In this document: piece after piece, positions 5,915 to 6,982 of the stretch
Position numbering within the stretch: the first letter of the stretch is position 1
Layout: every line of letters starts with the position of its first letter
Assembly: GCA_030840885.1 (NCBI GenBank)
Contig: JAVEDQ010000431.1
Coordinates: 1-6,982 of the forward strand
Direction of reading: 5' to 3'
Length of the DNA stretch: 6,982 nucleotides
Source of the DNA: Frankiaceae bacterium
Lineage (GTDB): Bacteria > Actinomycetota > Actinomycetes > Frankiales > Frankiaceae
Notes under the pieces: generated by a model
Databases searched by the model: none
Told to the model about the DNA's origin: nothing
Seen by the model: only the letters and a program-made list of their open reading frames with translations
Position numbers and translations under genes: made by a program

Positions 5915-5992
5915 TCGCCGGGGGTTCCCTTCAGTGCACCGACTGTGGAGGGGCATATCGTCCCACTCAGCAGCTCGCGTGTCCTCGATCCG

Positions 5993-6017
5993 GCAGCTTG
6001 CAGGTGCAACGAGCTGC
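5993..6017. repeat. Palindrome TTGCA-GG-TGCAA inside a longer hairpin
   Basis: A perfect palindrome TTGCA-GG-TGCAA (5998-6009) is flanked by GCAGC (5993-5997) and GCTGC (6013-6017), which also pair, leaving a 3-base CGA bulge. As DNA it looks like an operator for a dimeric regulator; as RNA it gives a 9-bp stem with an AGGT tetraloop. The half-site TTGCA recalls the TTTGCAAA motif of RamB/PrpR regulators of acetate and propionate metabolism in actinobacteria, but the 2-base insertion makes that match loose. Confidence 0.45.
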
Positions 6018-6032
6018 GAAGATGCACCGTTT

Positions 6033-6071
6033 GCGCCAGCTTCGGGAGAAAAACTCCCGTCGCAGTGGCGC
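6033..6071. repeat. Nested stem-loop with an A5 loop upstream of the malyl-CoA lyase gene
   Basis: The inner stem CGGGAG (6043-6048) / CTCCCG (6054-6059) encloses a loop of five A (five T on the minus strand). The outer stem GCGCCA (6033-6038) / TGGCGC (6066-6071) is perfect too, with a 4- by 6-base internal loop between them. Two concentric perfect 6-bp stems suggest a folded RNA or a protein-binding site. It is about 170 bases before the lyase start. Confidence 0.45.
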
Positions 6072-6158
6072 TGCGCCTCCGCCGCCCGGACGGCGCCGAC
6101 CCGGCCCCTTCGACTTGCTCGTCGCCACCGAGGGGCGCGTCATCCGCAACGAGGTCAA

Positions 6159-6164
6159 TACGAT
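6159..6164 (+). promoter_or_regulatory. Weak candidate -10 for the malyl-CoA lyase gene
   Basis: TACGAT fits TANNNT and lies 79 bases before the ATG at 6243. No good -35 is visible at the expected spacing. If used, both hairpins upstream would be outside the transcript and could only act as DNA sites. Confidence 0.2.
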
Positions 6165-6242
6165 GCCGGGGCAGCGCACTGAGCTGACTGCCACCGAATG
6201 TCAACCGTTCCGGATCTGCCGGGACAGGTCAGAGAGAGATAG

Positions 6243-6982
6243 ATGCGTAATCCCAAGGATTTCTTCGCTCCCCTGGCGCTCGGCGCTCCTGCACCGTTGC
6301 GGGAGGCTCCGTTTCGTCCGTCGCGCATGATCCACTTCTTCGACCCGAGCAACCCGAAGATGGTCGAGAAGGCGCCGTCCATCGCGACCAAGGTCGACGT
6401 CTTACTCGGCAACCTCGAGGACGCCGTCAAGGCGGACAACAAGGAGGCCGCCCGCGAAGGGCTGGTCAAGGTCGCGAGTGAGAACGACTTCGGGCCGACC
6501 CAGCTCTGGACCCGCATGAACAGCCTGGACTCGCCCTGGGCGCTGGACGACCTGCTGCGGCTGGTCCCGGCCATCGGTGAGAAGCTCGATGTGATCATGG
6601 TCCCGAAGGTCGAGGGCGCCGAGGACATCCACTACGTGGACCGGCTGCTCGCGCAGCTCGAGGCGAAGGCCGGGCTGTCGCGGCCCATCCAGCTGCACGC
6701 CATCCTCGAGACCGCCCGCGGCATGATCAACGTCGAGGAGATCTGCTCGGCCAGCCCGCGGATGCAGGGCATCTCGCTCGGTCCGGCTGACCTGGCTGCC
6801 GATCGGCGCATGAAGACCACCCGCGTCGGGGGTGGGCACCCCGGTTACCTGGTCCGGCAGGACCCGACCGGCGACGATCTCACCACCGGCCGCGCGACCT
6901 ACCAGCAGGACCTCTGGCACTACACCGTCGCCCGCATGGTCGACGCCTGCGTGGCCAACGGCATCCTGCCGTACTACGGCCC
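6243..6982 (+). CDS. Malyl-CoA / beta-methylmalyl-CoA lyase-type HpcH/HpaI aldolase (CitE superfamily), 3'-truncated by window edge
   Basis: 246 residues are visible; about 80-100 more are expected beyond the window. The enzyme type cleaves malyl-CoA (or 3-methylmalyl-CoA) to glyoxylate plus acetyl-CoA (or propionyl-CoA), reversibly, with Mg. Landmarks: R28-M-I-H-F-F-D-P entry strand, L-G-N-L-E-D-A-V at 55-62, W-T-R91-M-N-S-L-D with the Arg of the substrate pocket, I-M-V-P-K-V-E-G at 118-125, I-L-E156-T-A-R-G and L-G-P-A-D183-L-A, where Glu156 and Asp183 should bind Mg, and L-P-Y-Y-G at the right edge, which in bacterial malyl-CoA lyases leads into the GPFGD segment. K-T-T-R-V-G-G-G (191-198) also resembles those enzymes. 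The start is fixed by a TAG at 6240-6242 directly before the ATG, with GAGAGAG upstream. Related citramalyl-CoA lyase activity is possible. It suggests C2/C3 assimilation. Confidence 0.87.
   Translation, partial: MRNPKDFFAPLALGAPAPLREAPFRPSRMIHFFDPSNPKMVEKAPSIATKVDVLLGNLEDAVKADNKEAAREGLVKVASENDFGPTQLWTRMNSLDSPWALDDLLRLVPAIGEKLDVIMVPKVEGAEDIHYVDRLLAQLEAKAGLSRPIQLHAILETARGMINVEEICSASPRMQGISLGPADLAADRRMKTTRVGGGHPGYLVRQDPTGDDLTTGRATYQQDLWHYTVARMVDACVANGILPYYG

Larger units (their letters stand above)
5915..6242. other. 328-bp divergent intergenic region with structured elements
   Basis: No convincing gene lies here. Reading frames on both strands are rich in Arg, Pro, Ser and Cys and do not resemble proteins. 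The region must contain the promoters for the small protein (minus) and the malyl-CoA lyase (plus). It holds two neighbouring inverted-repeat structures, at 5993-6017 and 6033-6071, listed separately. Confidence 0.6.

Noticed and set aside
5911..6204. 97-codon minus-strand frame in the same gap
   Set aside because: No family resemblance, and it ends inside the small gene. The palindromes in the region explain the sequence better.
5915..6242. Possible tRNA or CRISPR repeats in the only long gap
   Set aside because: No cloverleaf arms with the conserved T-loop sequence and no regularly spaced direct repeats are present.
5998..6330. 110-codon plus-strand frame in the gap before the malyl-CoA lyase
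   Set aside because: It overlaps the start of the lyase in another frame, has an Arg/Pro-rich composition and no good ribosome binding site.

Overview
The window is high-GC DNA (by eye about 70% GC, strong third-position G/C) from an actinomycete. The evidence is a lipoprotein of the LppX/LprG type, a FadD-type acyl-CoA synthetase beside a FadE-type acyl-CoA dehydrogenase, and an Rv1232c-like MgtE-N/PRC-barrel protein. The genus cannot be fixed from the sequence. Gene spacing is tight. There is no sign of phage, insertion sequence, CRISPR or structural RNA genes.

Layout, left to right. (1) At 1-425 (minus) is the N-terminal part of a PRC-barrel/MgtE-N-type protein that runs off the left edge. 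It diverges from (2) a secreted lipoprotein at 559-1293 (plus), across a 133-bp promoter gap that contains an inverted repeat. (3) At 1215-2012 (minus) is a small catalase-fold protein whose 3' end overlaps the lipoprotein gene by 79 bp, tail to tail. (4) At 2056-3672 (minus) is a long-chain-type fatty acyl-CoA synthetase, 43 bp upstream of gene 3 and probably co-transcribed with it. (5) At 3776-4954 (plus) is an acyl-CoA dehydrogenase, divergent from gene 4. Their shared 103-bp promoter region carries a near-ideal CRP/FNR-type palindrome. (6) At 4969-5685 (minus) is a DsbA/FrnE-like thioredoxin-fold protein, convergent with gene 5 over a hairpin. It lies 31 bp downstream of (7) a 65-codon small charged protein (5717-5914, minus). 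(8) A 328-bp gap with two inverted-repeat structures precedes (9) the start of a malyl-CoA lyase-type HpcH/HpaI aldolase (6243 to the right edge, plus).

How the genes may work together. The synthetase activates a carboxylic acid to its CoA thioester and the dehydrogenase makes the 2-enoyl-CoA, so the central block looks like a fatty acid (or other acyl) degradation locus under one shared control point. Malyl-CoA lyase belongs to C2/C3 assimilation (ethylmalonyl-CoA type pathways, glyoxylate plus acetyl- or propionyl-CoA), so it is thematically related but has its own promoter region. The catalase-fold protein in the synthetase operon could deal with peroxides or oxidised lipids; this is inference.

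The observations most worth a second look are the minimal catalase-fold protein, the dehydrogenase lacking the usual C-terminal catalytic Glu, the palindrome between the two acyl-CoA genes, and the two-hairpin region before the malyl-CoA lyase gene. I see no clear case for a wholly new multi-gene system here.
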